Below are positions 17,936-26,344 of a stretch of 64,000 nucleotides of DNA, one piece after another (position 1 is the first letter of the stretch; every line of letters begins with the position of its first letter). The notes under the pieces are model-generated. The model saw only the letters and a program-made list of their open reading frames with translations, was not told the DNA's origin and made no database searches. Source of the DNA: Paracoccus contaminans (GTDB taxonomy: Bacteria; Pseudomonadota; Alphaproteobacteria; Rhodobacterales; Rhodobacteraceae); assembly GCF_002105555.1 (NCBI RefSeq), contig NZ_CP020612.1, positions 1,480,001 through 1,544,000 on the forward strand, given 5' to 3'. Position numbers and translations under genes: made by a program.

Positions 17936-19369
17936 TCAGGCCAGCATGCCGATGGGGTTTTCCAGATGCTCGACGATCGCCTGAAGCAGCTGCGCCCCCA
18001 GCGCGCCGTCGATGACCCGGTGATCCACCGACAGGGTCATCGACATCACATTGCGGATGACGACCTGCCCATCCTCGACCACGGGGGTCTGCACCCCGGC
18101 GCCGACCGCAAGGATCGCGCCATGGGGCGGGTTGATGACCGCGTCGAAATTCTCGATCCCGAACATCCCCAGATTGCTGATGGCAAAGCTGCCGCCCTGG
18201 TATTCCTGGGGGGCAAGCTTTCGCGCCTTGGCGCGGCCCGCCAGATCCTTCATCTCGGTCGACAGGGCCGACAGCGTCTTCTTGTCGGCATCCTTGAGGA
18301 CCGGGGTGAACAGGCCGCCCTCGACCGCGACGGCCACCGCGACATCCGAAGGCTTCAGCTTGATGATCCGGTCGCCGGCCCAGACGGCATTGGCGTCGGG
18401 CACCTGCTGGAGAGCCAGCGCGCAGGCCTTGATGATGAAGTCGTTCACCGACAGCTTGACCCCGCGCCCGTGCAGCTGATGGTTCAGCGTGGCGCGGAAC
18501 TCCATCAGCGCGTCGAGTTTCGCGCTGCGGCGCAGGTAGAAATGCGGGATGGTCTGCTTGGCTTCGGACAGGCGCGCGGCGATGGTCCGGCGCATGCCGT
18601 CCAGCGCGACCTCCTCGGTCTCGCGGCCTTCCAGCATCTTGGCGACGGTCGCGTAGGCCATGCCCTGCTGCGGCGCGGCGGCCTGGGCCGGGGCGGCCTT
18701 GGGCGCCTCGGCCGCGAGTGCCGGGGCCGCGGGTTTGGCGGCGCCGGATTGTGCATTCTCCACATCCGCCTTGACGATCCGCCCCCGGGGGCCGGAGCCG
18801 GCCAGGGTAGACAGGTCGATCCCCTTCTCGGCCGCGATGCGCCGGGCCAGAGGCGAGGCAAAGATGCGCCTGCCGGAGGCGCCGTCCGCCGCGCCCCCTT
18901 CGGCAGGCCGGGGGGATGAGGCGCCGCCGCTGTCGCCTGCCCGGCCGCCTGCACCGCCCGCGGCTGCGCCGCTCGCGCCCGCGCCGCCGCCTGCATGGCC
19001 GCCGCCGGCGACAGGTGCGCCCTGCGGTCCGCCATAGCCCTTTTCGGCAGCGGCGTTTTCCTCATCCGCCCCGCCCTTGGCCGTGCCCGCAGCCGGTGCG
19101 GCGGCGGGTGCGGCCGCGGCATCCTCGCCTTCCTCGACCAGCAGGGCGATGGGGGTGTTCACCTTCACGCCCTGCGTGCCTTCGGCGATCATGAGCTTGC
19201 CGATGGTGCCCTCATCCACGGCCTCGAATTCCATCGTGGCCTTGTCGGTCTCGATCTCGGCCAGAATGTCGCCGGATTTCACCGTGTCGCCTTCCTTGAC
19301 CAGCCATTTGGCCAGCGTCCCTTCCTCCATCGTGGGCGACAGGGCGGGCATCAGGATTTCGGTTGCCAT
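17936..19369 (-). CDS. pdhC: pyruvate dehydrogenase E2, dihydrolipoamide acetyltransferase
   Basis: Core acetyltransferase of the pyruvate dehydrogenase complex, 477 residues. One N-terminal lipoyl domain has the lipoylated Lys in [12 protein letters not shown] long Ala/Gly/Pro linker (about 85-165) and a peripheral-subunit-binding domain ([29 protein letters not shown]) follow. The catalytic domain ends with the active-site motif [15 protein letters not shown]. The first 84 residues are identical to those of PdhB. The E3 gene is not in the window. Confidence 0.97.
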   Translation of the reverse strand: MATEILMPALSPTMEEGTLAKWLVKEGDTVKSGDILAEIETDKATMEFEAVDEGTIGKLMIAEGTQGVKVNTPIALLVEEGEDAAAAPAAAPAAGTAKGGADEENAAAEKGYGGPQGAPVAGGGHAGGGAGASGAAAGGAGGRAGDSGGASSPRPAEGGAADGASGRRIFASPLARRIAAEKGIDLSTLAGSGPRGRIVKADVENAQSGAAKPAAPALAAEAPKAAPAQAAAPQQGMAYATVAKMLEGRETEEVALDGMRRTIAARLSEAKQTIPHFYLRRSAKLDALMEFRATLNHQLHGRGVKLSVNDFIIKACALALQQVPDANAVWAGDRIIKLKPSDVAVAVAVEGGLFTPVLKDADKKTLSALSTEMKDLAGRAKARKLAPQEYQGGSFAISNLGMFGIENFDAVINPPHGAILAVGAGVQTPVVEDGQVVIRNVMSMTLSVDHRVIDGALGAQLLQAIVEHLENPIGMLA

Positions 19370-19370
19370 T
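19101..19370 (-). repeat. lipoyl-domain duplicate, pdhC copy
   Basis: 270-bp segment matching 20852-21121 (5' part of pdhB) at 265 of 270 positions by direct comparison. It includes the start codon and stops at the linker. Confidence 0.9.
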
Positions 19371-19383
19371 GTCAGTGCCTCCT

Positions 19384-19710
19384 TCAGTATTTGAAGGATT
19401 TCGGGGAAGAGGCAGCCTTGGCCTCTTGTTGAATACAGGCCTCAAGCAGGGAGTAGGAGCCGCTTTCGCCAAACCTGGCGATCTCGTCGCAATGCGTCCT
19501 CATGGCAGAGGGCAGAGCGTCCCATCCGGGTTTGAGGCCGTCATAGGCCACCTGCTCCATCTCGAAACAGGACTGGTTCAGGCTTTCGCTGTAGGAGCCG
19601 CCGAACGAGGCGATCTCGGCGCAATGGGCTTTGACGTCATAGCGCGGCATGTCTGCCATCGCAGTGCCCGCCGGCAGCAGGCACGGAACAAGGAGCGGGC
19701 GAATACGCAT
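19384..19710 (-). CDS. small exported protein with duplicated two-cysteine motif, inside the pdh operon
   Basis: 108 residues. The N-terminus [20 protein letters not shown] looks like a signal peptide cleaved after AMA, so the protein is probably periplasmic. The mature part holds two similar units: [13 protein letters not shown]...C (C30, C48) and [15 protein letters not shown]...C (C74, C92). Both cysteine pairs are exactly 18 residues apart, suggesting one disulfide per unit. It lies between pdhB and pdhC on the same strand, 9 bp from the pdhB stop and 14 bp from the pdhC start. I know of no function, and a role in a cytoplasmic complex is not obvious. Confidence 0.75.
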   Translation of the reverse strand: MRIRPLLVPCLLPAGTAMADMPRYDVKAHCAEIASFGGSYSESLNQSCFEMEQVAYDGLKPGWDALPSAMRTHCDEIARFGESGSYSLLEACIQQEAKAASSPKSFKY

Positions 19711-19719
19711 GGCCCCCCG

Positions 19720-21120
19720 TCACCGATAGGTCACTTTGCGCACCGCCTCGACCACCTCGACGGCAGTCACCAGCGCGAACTTTTCCAGATTCGCCGCATA
19801 GGGCATCGGCACGTCCTTGCCGGTGCAGTTGATGACCGGCGCGTCCAGCCAGTCAAAGGCGTTCTCCATCGCCCAGGCCGACAGGTGGTTGCCGATGGAG
19901 CCGACCGGGAAGCCTTCCTCGACCGTGACCATGCGGTTGGTCTTTTGCAGCGATTTCAGGATCGTCCCATAGTCGATCGGGCGCAGGGTCCGCAGGTCGA
20001 TCACCTCGGCCTCGATCCCGTCCCCGGCCAGCGTCTCGGCCGCTTCGAGCGCATGGGCCATGCCGATGCCGAAGCTGACGATCGTCACGTCACGGCCCTT
20101 GCGGGCGATGCGCGCCTTGCCGAAGGGAATGGTGAAATCATCCAAGACCGGCACGTCGAAGGTGCGGCCATAGAGGATCTCGTTTTCCAGGAAGATCACC
20201 GGGTTGGGATCGCGGATCGCCTGCTTCAGCAGGCCCTTGGCATCGGCCGCCGAATAGGGCTGGACGACCTTGAGGCCGGGGATCGCCGCATACCAGGCGG
20301 CATAGTCCTGGCTGTGCTGGGCCGCAACGCGCGCCGCCGCCCCGTTCGGGCCGCGGAACACGATGGGACAGCCCATCTGCCCGCCCGACATGTACAGCGT
20401 CTTGGCGGCCGAGTTGATGATGTGGTCGATCGCCTGCATGGCGAAGTTGAAGGTCATGAACTCGACGATCGGGCGCAGCCCGCCAAAGGCGGCGCCGGTG
20501 CCGATGCCGGCAAAGCCCATTTCGGAAATGGGGGTGTCCACGATCCTGCGGGGGCCAAAGCGTTCCAGCAGGCCCTGGCTGATCTTGTAGGCGCCCTGGT
20601 ATTCGCCAACCTCCTCGCCCATCAGGAACACGGTCTCGTCGCGCTCCATCTCCTCGGCCATCGCCTCGCGCAGGGCCTCGCGGACCGTCATCTGGCGGAT
20701 CTCGGTGCCCTCGGGCCAGTCGGGGGACTGGTCCGGTTCAGGGGTGTTGACCGCCTCGACGGCCGATTTCGCGGCGGCGGGGGCGCGGTCGGGGGCCTCG
20801 CCCCGTTCGTCGCGGCTGTTCTCGCCCTTGCCCTGCTGCGCGGGCGCGTCCGCGGCGGGTGCGGCCGTGGCATCCTCGCCTTCCTCGACCAGCAGGGCGA
20901 TGGGGGTGTTCACCTTCACGCCCTGCGTGCCTTCGGCGATCATGAGCTTGCCGATGGTGCCCTCATCCACCGCCTCGAATTCCATCGTGGCCTTGTCGGT
21001 CTCGATCTCGGCCAGGATATCGCCGGATTTCACCGTGTCGCCTTCCTTGACCAGCCATTTGGCCAGCGTCCCTTCCTCCATCGTGGGGGACAGGGCGGGC
21101 ATCAGGATTTCGGTTGCCAT
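19720..21120 (-). CDS. pdhB: pyruvate dehydrogenase E1 beta subunit with N-terminal lipoyl domain
   Basis: Thiamine-diphosphate-dependent decarboxylase subunit, 466 residues. An N-terminal lipoyl domain (residues 1-84, Lys in [11 protein letters not shown]) is joined by an acidic Pro/Ala linker to a transketolase-like E1 beta domain. That domain starts [20 protein letters not shown] and has [13 protein letters not shown] and [17 protein letters not shown]1 beta with a lipoyl domain is typical of alphaproteobacterial PDH. The lipoyl region is nearly identical in DNA sequence to that of pdhC. Its start lies 12 bp past the pdhA stop. Confidence 0.97.
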   Translation of the reverse strand: MATEILMPALSPTMEEGTLAKWLVKEGDTVKSGDILAEIETDKATMEFEAVDEGTIGKLMIAEGTQGVKVNTPIALLVEEGEDATAAPAADAPAQQGKGENSRDERGEAPDRAPAAAKSAVEAVNTPEPDQSPDWPEGTEIRQMTVREALREAMAEEMERDETVFLMGEEVGEYQGAYKISQGLLERFGPRRIVDTPISEMGFAGIGTGAAFGGLRPIVEFMTFNFAMQAIDHIINSAAKTLYMSGGQMGCPIVFRGPNGAAARVAAQHSQDYAAWYAAIPGLKVVQPYSAADAKGLLKQAIRDPNPVIFLENEILYGRTFDVPVLDDFTIPFGKARIARKGRDVTIVSFGIGMAHALEAAETLAGDGIEAEVIDLRTLRPIDYGTILKSLQKTNRMVTVEEGFPVGSIGNHLSAWAMENAFDWLDAPVINCTGKDVPMPYAANLEKFALVTAVEVVEAVRKVTYR

Positions 21121-21121
21121 T
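20852..21121 (-). repeat. lipoyl-domain duplicate, pdhB copy
   Basis: Partner of 19101-19370. Five mismatches over 270 bases leave the first 84 codons with identical translation. Confidence 0.9.
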
Positions 21122-21132
21122 CTCGCGCCCCC

Positions 21133-22194
21133 TTACACGTTCACGTCCGCAGGCGCCTTCTGCGGCACCTCGTCGGCATAGATGTCGGTCCACAGCTCGG
21201 ATTCGGCCGGCTCGGGGCTTTCGCGGGCAAAGTCGGCGGCATCGTTGACGATATCCTTGATTTCCTTGTCGATGGCCTTCAGGTCATCCTCGCTTGCATG
21301 ACTGCCGGTCAGCAGCAGCTGGCGGACATGCTCGATGGCGTCGCGTTCGTCGCGCATCTTCTGCACCTCCTCGCGGGTGCGGTATTTCGCGGGGTCCGAC
21401 ATCGAATGGCCGCGATAGCGGTAGGTCATCATCTCAAGGATGTACGGCCCCTTGCCGGCGCGGCAGTGGGCGACCGCCTTTTCACCGGCGGCCTTGACGG
21501 CCAGCACGTCCATGCCGTCCACCTGTTCGCCCGGAATGCCGAACGCCTCGCCCCGGCCATACAGGGATGCGGACTTGGTGGACCGCTTCATGCTGGTCCC
21601 CATGGCATACTGGTTGTTCTCGATCACGAAGATGACCGGCAGGTCCCACAGCTCGGCCATGTTGTAAGTCTCGTAGACCTGGCCTTGGTTCGACGCGCCG
21701 TCCCCGAAATAGACGAAGGTGACGTTGTCGTTGCCCTTGTACTTGTCGGAAAACGCCAGCCCCGCGCCCAGCGGCACCTGCGCGCCGACGATGCCATGCC
21801 CGCCGTAGAAATGTTTCTCTTTCGAGAACATGTGCATCGAGCCGCCCTTGCCCTTGGAATAGCCCCCCGCGCGGCCGGTCAGTTCCGCCATGACGCCCCG
21901 CGCCTCCATCCCGCAGGCCAGCATGTGGCCGTGGTCGCGGTAGGACGTGATGCGCTTGTCGCCTTCCTTTGCCGCGGCCTCCAGGCCGACGACGACCGCT
22001 TCCTGCCCGATATACAGATGGCAAAAGCCGCCGATCAGGCCCATGCCGTACAGCTGGCCGGCCTTTTCCTCGAACCGGCGGATCAGCAGCATGTCGCGGT
22101 AATACTGCAGCAGCTCGTCCGGCGCGATGTTGGAAGCCCCGGCAGGGGCGGCGTGTTCCTGGGCCTGGGCGGGTTCCGTCGGCTTTCTGGCCAT
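21133..22194 (-). CDS. pdhA: pyruvate dehydrogenase E1 alpha subunit
   Basis: E1 alpha subunit, 353 residues, pairs with PdhB to decarboxylate pyruvate. The N-terminal 25 residues are Ala/Pro-rich. The family core follows with MLLIRRFEEKAGQLYGMGL and GFCHLYIGQEAVVVG. The thiamine-diphosphate motif is FGDGASNQGQVYETYNMA. The phosphorylation-loop-like region is YRYRGHSMSDPAKYR. It is the first gene of pdhA-pdhB-orf-pdhC and is preceded by a perfect palindrome. Confidence 0.97.
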   Translation of the reverse strand: MARKPTEPAQAQEHAAPAGASNIAPDELLQYYRDMLLIRRFEEKAGQLYGMGLIGGFCHLYIGQEAVVVGLEAAAKEGDKRITSYRDHGHMLACGMEARGVMAELTGRAGGYSKGKGGSMHMFSKEKHFYGGHGIVGAQVPLGAGLAFSDKYKGNDNVTFVYFGDGASNQGQVYETYNMAELWDLPVIFVIENNQYAMGTSMKRSTKSASLYGRGEAFGIPGEQVDGMDVLAVKAAGEKAVAHCRAGKGPYILEMMTYRYRGHSMSDPAKYRTREEVQKMRDERDAIEHVRQLLLTGSHASEDDLKAIDKEIKDIVNDAADFARESPEPAESELWTDIYADEVPQKAPADVNV

Positions 22195-22219
22195 TCTCGT
22201 CTCCGGGGCTCGCGGTATG

Positions 22220-22233
22220 GTTCAACGTTGAAC
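22220..22233. promoter_or_regulatory. 14-bp perfect palindrome upstream of pdhA
   Basis: GTTCAACGTTGAAC, 25 bp before the pdhA start codon and in a locally AT-richer stretch. A possible -35 (TTGCAC, about 22265-22260 on the minus strand) lies upstream. The position suits a repressor operator. No regulator can be named from the sequence. Confidence 0.5.
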
Positions 22234-22287
22234 TATTCCTGACGCGCCGCCTGACCGGGTGCAAGCGGTTTCCCGACACCGCGCGGG

Positions 22288-22617
22288 CTAGGGAAGGATC
22301 AGCTCGTCCGCACGGATCAGCCCCAGGACATCGCGTGCCCGTTCGTCCAGCAGGTCCAGATCAAGATAATCGTCCGACAGCCGCCGCGTCAGGTTGCGCA
22401 TCTGCGCGACCTGCGCTGTCAGCCCGTCGCGCTGGGCGACCAGGTCGGCGGTATCGGCGGTCAGCTGCACCTGCCGCAGGATGCCCGACGGCCCCTGCAC
22501 GGCCGCAAAGGCGAAATAAAGGCCCAGCAGCAGCATGATGAAGAAATAGACGACCGCGCCCAGCGGCAGGCCGCTGCGCCCTGCCGGGCGCTCGATGCGG
22601 GGCGCGGCCCTGTTCAT
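22288..22617 (-). CDS. FtsB/DivIC-like septum formation initiator
   Basis: 109-residue bitopic protein. A short basic N-terminus is followed by one membrane segment (about 20-40, GAVVYFFIMLLLGLYFAFA). A coiled coil (about 45-85) and a C-terminal segment DLDLLDERARDVLGLIRADE follow, the FtsB/DivIC pattern. In E. coli FtsB joins FtsL and FtsQ in the divisome. It overlaps the preceding M20 deacylase gene by ATGA, which fixes the start. It lies just upstream of pdhA, a linkage frequent in alphaproteobacteria. Confidence 0.87.
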   Translation of the reverse strand: MNRAAPRIERPAGRSGLPLGAVVYFFIMLLLGLYFAFAAVQGPSGILRQVQLTADTADLVAQRDGLTAQVAQMRNLTRRLSDDYLDLDLLDERARDVLGLIRADELILP

Positions 22618-23912
22618 GCGGCCGTCCCGCCCGAATCGGCCTCGCTGCCCAGCAGATCGGCCAGCACCAGCGCCATCACGCGGGCGCTGTCCAGCATGTC
22701 CCCGACCCCGATCCATTCGTCGGGCTGATGGGCCAGGTCCAGCACGCCCGGCCCATAGGCGATGCAGTTCTTCAGCCGGCCGATGCGGTCGATATGCTTC
22801 TGGTCATAGGTGCCGGGGCTGACGACATAGCCTGCCTCGGTGCCCAGCACCCGCTCGATGGCGGCGGCGGTGGTGCGCACGACGGGGGCGTCGCGGTCGG
22901 TCATCGAGGGGATCACCTCGAACAGGTCGCGAATCTCATAGGACAGGCCGGGGCGCTCTGCCCGGACCCGTTCCATCAGGGCGGCGATCTCGCCCTTGAC
23001 CTCGGACAGCTGCTCCTCGATCAGGAAGCGGCGGTCGATGACGATGCGGCAGCGGTCGGGCACGCAAGGGGCGGGCAGGCCGGTATTGCCCTCCTCCGGC
23101 TCGGGCGCGCCCCCGTGGATCGAGTTGATGTTCAGCGTCGAGGACCGCGCCCCCTCGGGGATCACCGGCATCGCCGTGCGCTTGCCGGCCAGCAGGGGAT
23201 AAAGCGTGCGCTCCATTTCCTCGATCACCGCGCCCATGTGGCGCACGGCGCAGTCGCCCAGGAACGGCATCGAGCCGTGGGCGATGCGCCCATGGGTCTC
23301 GATCTCTGCCCACCAGACGCCGCGGTGCCCCAGGCAGATGCGGTCCTTGTGCAGCGGCTCGGGGATGATGACGTGCTGGACATTGGCGAAGTGCCCCTGT
23401 TCGGCCAGATGGGCAACGCCGCCATAGCCCCCCGATTCCTCGTCGGCGGTGGCGCTGATCTGGACCCGGCCGGCATGGTCCGGATACATGGCCACGAATG
23501 TCTCGGCGGCGATGATGCTGGCCGCCAGCCCGCCCTTCATGTCGCAGGCGCCGCGGCCATAGATGCGGTCCTCGGCGGGGACATGCTCGCCCCCGAAGGG
23601 ATCGCGCGTCCAGCCATGGCCGACCTCGACGACGTCATGATGGCTGTTGAAATGCACCGTGTCGCCGGGGCGCCCGGCGTCATGGGTGCAGATGACGTTC
23701 CAGCGGGGATATTTCTCGCAATCGCCCGGCGCGTCATGGGCGCGAATCATCTGCACCGTCCAGCCCTGCGGCTGCAGCCGGGCCGCGACATAGTCGCAGA
23801 TGTCGCGATAGTTGAGCCCCGGCGGGTTCAGCGTCGGGATGCGGATCAGGTCTTGGGTCAGGGCGATCAGCGCGGCCCTGCGTGCCTCGATGGCGGTCGT
23901 GGTGATGTTCAT
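22614..23912 (-). CDS. M20 family deacylase (ArgE/DapE-like)
   Basis: 432-residue zinc metallopeptidase-fold amidohydrolase. The metal-site motifs are HFNSHHDVVEVG, GRGACDMKGGLAA, ATADEESGGYGG (catalytic Glu) and HRGVWWAEIETHG. A late His lies in GTYDQKHIDRIG. It resembles the acetylornithine deacetylase/succinyl-diaminopimelate desuccinylase group. Classical argE is usually not needed where ornithine acetyltransferase exists, so the substrate is open. ATG 23912 is preferred because the upstream residues are atypical. It overlaps the FtsB-like gene and is divergent from the AAA operon. Confidence 0.85.
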   Translation of the reverse strand: MNITTTAIEARRAALIALTQDLIRIPTLNPPGLNYRDICDYVAARLQPQGWTVQMIRAHDAPGDCEKYPRWNVICTHDAGRPGDTVHFNSHHDVVEVGHGWTRDPFGGEHVPAEDRIYGRGACDMKGGLAASIIAAETFVAMYPDHAGRVQISATADEESGGYGGVAHLAEQGHFANVQHVIIPEPLHKDRICLGHRGVWWAEIETHGRIAHGSMPFLGDCAVRHMGAVIEEMERTLYPLLAGKRTAMPVIPEGARSSTLNINSIHGGAPEPEEGNTGLPAPCVPDRCRIVIDRRFLIEEQLSEVKGEIAALMERVRAERPGLSYEIRDLFEVIPSMTDRDAPVVRTTAAAIERVLGTEAGYVVSPGTYDQKHIDRIGRLKNCIAYGPGVLDLAHQPDEWIGVGDMLDSARVMALVLADLLGSEADSGGTAA

Positions 23913-24022
23913 GCGCCAGACCCTAGACGCGGTCGGCGCCTTGGGCAATCGTGTCGGGAACCGCGCCCGCCCGCCTGCCGTTAAGGGCGGTCAGCAAAGC
24001 GCGCGACGGAACGGAGTGCCGC

Positions 24023-25102
24023 ATGGCCAGCCTCGACCAGCAGATCATCGACAGCCAGAAACAGGTGGCGGTCACGCAGGAAAAGATCAGCCAGGTCGGC
24101 GTGACGCTGGACCGGCTGGCCCGCGCCGACACGGCCGCCGCTGCCCCGCAACTGGACATCGCCAGCGCCACCCTGGCCGATGTGCATCGCCATACCGACC
24201 AGATGAACGCCAACATCGCCGAACTGATCATGGGGCTGGACGATGTGACCGCCGGCTTCAGCAAGGATTTCGAGGCGATGCGCTCGCGCACCGGCTGGGA
24301 AAGCTTTGTGGGCATGTTCGCCCGCGGCAAGGCCGAATCGATGCGCCAGGAACGGCTGCGCACCGCATCCATCGACGACAAGCTGCAGGATCTGATCTCC
24401 AAGTCGGACGAGATCACGCGCCTGCTGACCGACCAACTCGCGCTGCTGAAGGATCAGCAGGCCAAGGTCGAGGCGAACCTGTCCCAGACGCTGACCGACC
24501 GCGAGGGGGCGGTGGCCGAACTGGAATCCCTGCGCGGCCGCATCCGGGCCATGGACCCGCGGCTTATCGAGCTTGAGAACAAGGTTTCCACCACCACCGA
24601 TCCGGCCGAGCGCACCAAGCTGGAAACCGAACTGGCGAATGCCAACCGCGACCATAACGAACTGGTGCAGGCCGAACAGGTCGCCCTGGCCCGCAGCCAG
24701 ACGCTGGAGCGTTATATCGAGGCGGGCAAGACCTGGGTGGACAGCCTGCAGAACCAGGCCGCGACCCAGCTTGTGCTGATCAACAAGCTGCAGACCGACA
24801 CCCGCCAGCGTGTCGTGCTGTATGACGCGCTGACCAAATCGCTCAAGACCGCGCAGCAGCAGGACGTGGCCCACCGCATCAACGAGATCGGCGTCAGGAC
24901 CGACCAGGAGGCCGCGCAGGCCATGGCCGGCATCGGGGCCGCGACGAATGCCCGGATGGCCGACATGCTCGAGGCGCATGGCGAGCACATGGTCTTTGCC
25001 CGCAAGGTGCTGGAGGAAAAGGCCAAGGCCGACGAACGCTTTGCCCGCCGCTTTGCCGCGATCGTCGAAAAGCACGACAAGAACCTGTATTCGGGCGGCT
25101 GA
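24023..25102 (+). CDS. AAA-operon gene 1: soluble coiled-coil protein
   Basis: 359-residue protein, start chosen at ATG 24023 with GGAG 9-12 bases upstream. It has no signal peptide or membrane segment. The sequence is rich in Gln/Asp/Glu/Ala heptads, with strong coiled coil roughly residues 115-215 (LESLRGRIRAM, ELENKVSTTTDPAERTKLE) and more helix to the end. It superficially recalls TelA- or PspA-like helical proteins, but I see no defining motif. It is the first of six genes in one direction, 69 bp before the next. No function is assigned. Confidence 0.85.
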   Translation: MASLDQQIIDSQKQVAVTQEKISQVGVTLDRLARADTAAAAPQLDIASATLADVHRHTDQMNANIAELIMGLDDVTAGFSKDFEAMRSRTGWESFVGMFARGKAESMRQERLRTASIDDKLQDLISKSDEITRLLTDQLALLKDQQAKVEANLSQTLTDREGAVAELESLRGRIRAMDPRLIELENKVSTTTDPAERTKLETELANANRDHNELVQAEQVALARSQTLERYIEAGKTWVDSLQNQAATQLVLINKLQTDTRQRVVLYDALTKSLKTAQQQDVAHRINEIGVRTDQEAAQAMAGIGAATNARMADMLEAHGEHMVFARKVLEEKAKADERFARRFAAIVEKHDKNLYSGG

Positions 25103-25171
25103 GGGCGTGGCGCGGGCGCTGGACCACGGGCGCAGGGCTGCCCCGCGCCCTCCCCGGATCGGACGCGGGGA

Positions 25172-26344
25172 ATGGTCGCCCAGGCGCGCCGCCAGCCTGC
25201 GCGGGCGACGGTCGTGAACGAGGCCGCGGGCCTTTCGGCCGACCACCGCGAGATCGCCGATGATCTGGTGGCGCGCGGCTATTTCCTGCAACTGCGCCGG
25301 ATCGCTGCCGCGCTGTCGCCCGCCTTGGGCGAGATGGTGCGCGACCGCGTCTTCGGTCCGACCGATGTTCAGGTGATCGAGGGGTATATCCGCGCCCTTC
25401 TGGCCACCGCCCAGGCGCTGTCGATGAAATATCTGGTCGCCAGCCGGGTCGAGGGGCCGCTGTCGCGCCGCCTGACCATCGACATCCTCGATTCGGGTTT
25501 TCCTGTGTGGCAGGAGATCGCCCAGACCGCCGCGGATGCCGCGCAGGCGGGCGAACAGCTTGCCCGCACCCCCACGGCCGAGGCGATCCGCGACGACATG
25601 GTGCGCGAGATCGTGTCGGACCTGCGTCATCCCACCCGGCTGCAATACGCCATGTCGCAGCGGATGTATTACGAGGCGCTGGCCGCGGGCGGGCTGTTCT
25701 GGCCGCAGATGAACCCGGTCGCGCTGGCGATGGGCGATGACGGGCACCGCCGCCGCTGGCTGATCCACTGGGGCGTCTATGACAGCCGCCAGAACCTGCC
25801 GGTCGTCTATCTGCTGGACTGCGACGATACCGGCCGCCGCCCGCTGCCCGACGACGCCCGCCGCTGGCCCGAGGCGCAGGCCCATCTGCTGGCGCAGTCG
25901 GTCGGCGCGCTGCAACTGCTGACCATCGCCCAGGGGTTCGACGCCGATTTCGACACGCTGCATCCGTTCCGTCTGCGCCGCCTGACGCTGGGGCCGATCC
26001 ATTCGCGGGAATTCACCGTGCAGGAAGGTCCGATCAAGGGCGTGCTCGAGGATGCCAGGGCTGCCGCGGGCGAGGACTGGGCACTGGCCATGGCGCTTGA
26101 GGATCTGCAATCGGGCCGGGTCGAGATGCAGAGCGCCGGCCTGTTCGGGGTGGTCGAGAAACAGGTTTACCGCATCGACACCGCAGGCGCGCATGGGATG
26201 GGGCAGGGGCTGACCTCGGCCCAGCGGATGCTGGTCATTCCGCAGCGGCCGTTCCAGGCGCTGTCGCGGCTGGACCCGCCGGGCTTCCGGGGCATCCGCA
26301 AATATGTGCCCATGCCGGATGGCCGGGTGATGGGGGTGAACTGA
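25172..26344 (+). CDS. AAA-operon gene 2: uncharacterised protein
   Basis: 390-residue soluble protein with no motif I recognise. The N-terminal part is helical (ADHREIADDLVARGYFLQL). The middle has a short beta-rich stretch (RRRWLIHWGVYDSRQNLPVV) and the C-terminus is basic. The start is uncertain: ATG 25172 has a weak GGGGA just upstream, and GTG 25214 would shorten it by 14 residues. Its stop overlaps the start of the AAA ATPase gene (TGATG), so the two are probably coupled. It may be an adaptor or structural partner of the ATPase, which is inference. Confidence 0.82.
   Translation: MVAQARRQPARATVVNEAAGLSADHREIADDLVARGYFLQLRRIAAALSPALGEMVRDRVFGPTDVQVIEGYIRALLATAQALSMKYLVASRVEGPLSRRLTIDILDSGFPVWQEIAQTAADAAQAGEQLARTPTAEAIRDDMVREIVSDLRHPTRLQYAMSQRMYYEALAAGGLFWPQMNPVALAMGDDGHRRRWLIHWGVYDSRQNLPVVYLLDCDDTGRRPLPDDARRWPEAQAHLLAQSVGALQLLTIAQGFDADFDTLHPFRLRRLTLGPIHSREFTVQEGPIKGVLEDARAAAGEDWALAMALEDLQSGRVEMQSAGLFGVVEKQVYRIDTAGAHGMGQGLTSAQRMLVIPQRPFQALSRLDPPGFRGIRKYVPMPDGRVMGVN

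Noticed and set aside
19363..22242. 959-codon open frame on the + strand antisense to the pdh operon
   Set aside because: The minus-strand frames are unmistakable PDH subunits; long antisense frames are expected at this GC content, and the translation has no family features.
24023..25102. Assignment of the coiled-coil protein as TelA-type toxic anion resistance or PspA
   Set aside because: General helical resemblance only; the defining motifs are not visible and no ter genes are nearby.
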